NCBI GenBank assembly: GCA_002388885.1
Contig: DGNI01000052.1
Coordinates: forward strand, 6,164-13,092
Length of the DNA stretch: 6,929 nucleotides
Reading direction: 5' to 3'
Source of the DNA: Parvularculaceae bacterium UBA4496
GTDB taxonomy: Bacteria; Pseudomonadota; Alphaproteobacteria; Caulobacterales; Parvularculaceae
Part shown: in pieces, positions 5,714 to 6,929 of the stretch
Layout: each line of letters starts with the position of its first letter
Position numbering within the stretch: position 1 is the first letter of the stretch
The notes under the pieces: model-generated
Told to the model about the DNA's origin: nothing
The model's input: the letters and a program-made list of their open reading frames with translations, nothing else
The model's database searches: none
Made by a program: the position numbers and the translations under genes

Positions 5714-6815
5714 GGAAACGGTCCGCGTCCCGTTGGGCGAACGCACATACGATATCCACATTGCAGAAAACCTGATCGATGAAGCCGGAAAACTATTGGC
5801 GCCGTTGCTGAGGCGTCAGCGTGTCGCCATTGTTACCGATGAGAATGTGGCTGCCGCACAAGGCGAACGGTTGAAATCAGCACTTTCCGGAAACGATATT
5901 AGCGCCGAGTTTGTTACACTCGCTGCTGGCGAGGCGACGAAATCTTTCGCGATACTTGAGAGTCTTGTCTTGCGCCTCATCGACCTTGGCATTGAACGAG
6001 ACGATCTTGTCATTGCATTCGGCGGCGGCGTAATCGGCGATCTCACTGGCTTTGGTTGCTCCATGCTTCGGCGCGGCTGCCGTTTCGCTCAGATGCCGAC
6101 CACATTACTTGCGCAAGTCGACAGCGCCATCGGCGGTAAAACCGCGATCAATGTGCCGCAAGGAAAAAACCTGATCGGCGCCTTTTATCAGCCAGAGATC
6201 GTCATCAGCGATGTCTCCGTCCTGAAAACACTGCCAGCCCGCGAGCTTCGGGCTGGCTATGCTGAAGTCGTAAAATATGGTCTGATTGCCGACGCGCCCT
6301 TCTTCAGCTGGCTGGAAAACAACGGCAACGCGCTTCTTAACGGAGACGCTGCGGCGCAAACATATGCTGTAAAAAAATCCTGCGAAGCCAAGGCCGCCAT
6401 TGTCGGCGCTGACGAACGCGAGAAGGGAAAACGCGCCCTCCTAAATCTCGGTCATACGTTCGGGCATGCCATTGAAGGCGCATTCGGATATTCGGATAAA
6501 CTCCTGCACGGCGAAGCGGTTGCGCTCGGCATGTCGCTGGCATTCGATTATTCCGCGCGTCTCGGGTTATGCAATACTGGCGACGCAGCACGAGTGAAGA
6601 AGCATCTTAAGGAATGCGGGCTTCCGACCGAAGTCGCAGACCTCGAAGAAAGTATTCCATCGGACCAGCTACTTGCCTACATGCTGCAGGACAAAAAGGT
6701 TGAGCAGGGCGCGCTGACACTGATACTGGCGCAATCCATCGGCTCCGCCGTCATTGTCAAGGATGCTGACAGCGCCGAGATTGCAGAATTTTTAAAAGAA
6801 AAGACCGGCGTCTAG
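5706..6815 (+). CDS. aroB: 3-dehydroquinate synthase
   Basis: AroB converts DAHP to 3-dehydroquinate, the second shikimate-pathway step, using NAD and a divalent metal in the cytosol. The 369-residue protein (E. coli 362) carries the family motifs in order: GEATKS (75-80), the glycine-rich NAD loop GGGVIGDLTGF (106-116), PTTLLAQVDSAIGGKTAIN (131-149) with Lys145, GKNLIGAFYQP (153-163), and the metal ligands Glu187 (AGYAEVVKYG), His250 (NLGHTFGHAIE) and His268 (LLHGEAVALGM). His254 is the conserved catalytic-region histidine, and QDKKVEQGALTLIL (328-341) closes the active site. The frame is open to an ATG at 5661, but I choose 5706: it begins MTRETVRVPLGERTYDI as in the family and has GAGGA eight bases upstream. 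The 8-base overlap with the aroK stop implies coupled translation of two enzymes of one pathway. All expected residues are present. Confidence 0.97.
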   Translation: MTRETVRVPLGERTYDIHIAENLIDEAGKLLAPLLRRQRVAIVTDENVAAAQGERLKSALSGNDISAEFVTLAAGEATKSFAILESLVLRLIDLGIERDDLVIAFGGGVIGDLTGFGCSMLRRGCRFAQMPTTLLAQVDSAIGGKTAINVPQGKNLIGAFYQPEIVISDVSVLKTLPARELRAGYAEVVKYGLIADAPFFSWLENNGNALLNGDAAAQTYAVKKSCEAKAAIVGADEREKGKRALLNLGHTFGHAIEGAFGYSDKLLHGEAVALGMSLAFDYSARLGLCNTGDAARVKKHLKECGLPTEVADLEESIPSDQLLAYMLQDKKVEQGALTLILAQSIGSAVIVKDADSAEIAEFLKEKTGV

Positions 6816-6834
6816 CCCGGGCAGAGAAAAATCA

Positions 6835-6929
6835 ATGACAGAAATCGAACCGTCCATCTTACTCCCTGTAGGGATCATCGTTTTCCTGCTGCTGTTGTCA
6901 GCATTCTTTTCAGGCTCGGAAACGGCGCT
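6835..6929 (+). CDS. CNNM-domain (HlyC/CorC-type) membrane protein, 3'-truncated by window edge
   Basis: Only the first 31 codons are in the window. After a short polar start (MTEIEPS) comes a hydrophobic helix (about residues 8-25) running into SAFFSGSETA, the signature of the first transmembrane helix of CNNM/DUF21 proteins. Full-length members have three to four membrane helices, a CBS pair and a C-terminal CorC/HlyC domain, and are implicated in Mg2+/Co2+ efflux or resistance; the old hemolysin name is misleading. The gene follows aroB by 19 bases with no terminator, so it is probably in the aroK-aroB operon, an arrangement I know from other alphaproteobacteria. The ribosome binding site is weak (AGAGA, about nine bases upstream). 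The family call rests on one motif plus position. Confidence 0.82.
   Translation, partial: MTEIEPSILLPVGIIVFLLLLSAFFSGSETA

Overview
The window is an ordinary chromosomal housekeeping segment, most likely from an alphaproteobacterium. The evidence is gene content and order: xerD and its upstream genes diverge from aroK-aroB followed by the start of a CNNM/HlyC-CorC transporter gene, and accA lies just beyond xerD. This neighbourhood is familiar from rhizobia, Caulobacterales and relatives. The protein style (moderately GC-rich, Ala/Glu-rich) and the scarcity of GANTC sites (nine counted by eye) fit the same group. A marine Parvularculales- or Hyphomonas-like organism is my guess, but sequence alone does not fix the genus. 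I saw no transposase, tRNA, rRNA, CRISPR or phage gene.

Layout. Bases 3-494 (+) hold the C-terminal three quarters of an alpha/beta hydrolase cut by the window edge. After a 90-base gap with a plausible extended -10 promoter comes a small gene of unknown function, 585-1055 (+). Its 3' end is overlapped in the -1 frame by an acidic stretch ending in a transmembrane helix (995-1135). That stretch is either a separate 46-residue membrane protein or the true C-terminus of the same gene after a frameshift. It ends three bases from the convergent accA stop.

On the minus strand, reading right to left, lie: a 41-residue membrane protein with a GTG start (4899-5024); a 587-residue exported helical protein overlapping it by 17 bases (3152-4915); xerD, coupled by a one-base stop/start overlap (2187-3152); and accA (1139-2110), which probably has its own promoter in the 76-base gap after xerD. 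Diverging from this cluster across a 107-base region, aroK (5132-5713) and aroB (5706-6815) overlap by 8 bases. They are followed 19 bases later by the first 31 codons of a CNNM-type membrane protein that runs off the window.

Function. AroB and AroK catalyse steps 2 and 5 of the shikimate pathway. AccA is half of the carboxyltransferase that commits acetyl-CoA to fatty acid synthesis. XerD resolves chromosome dimers. The two membrane/envelope proteins upstream of xerD have no assigned role. The points most worth a second look are the frame conflict at 959-1135 and the short overlapping membrane gene at 4899-5024. I found no convincing sign of a new multi-gene system.
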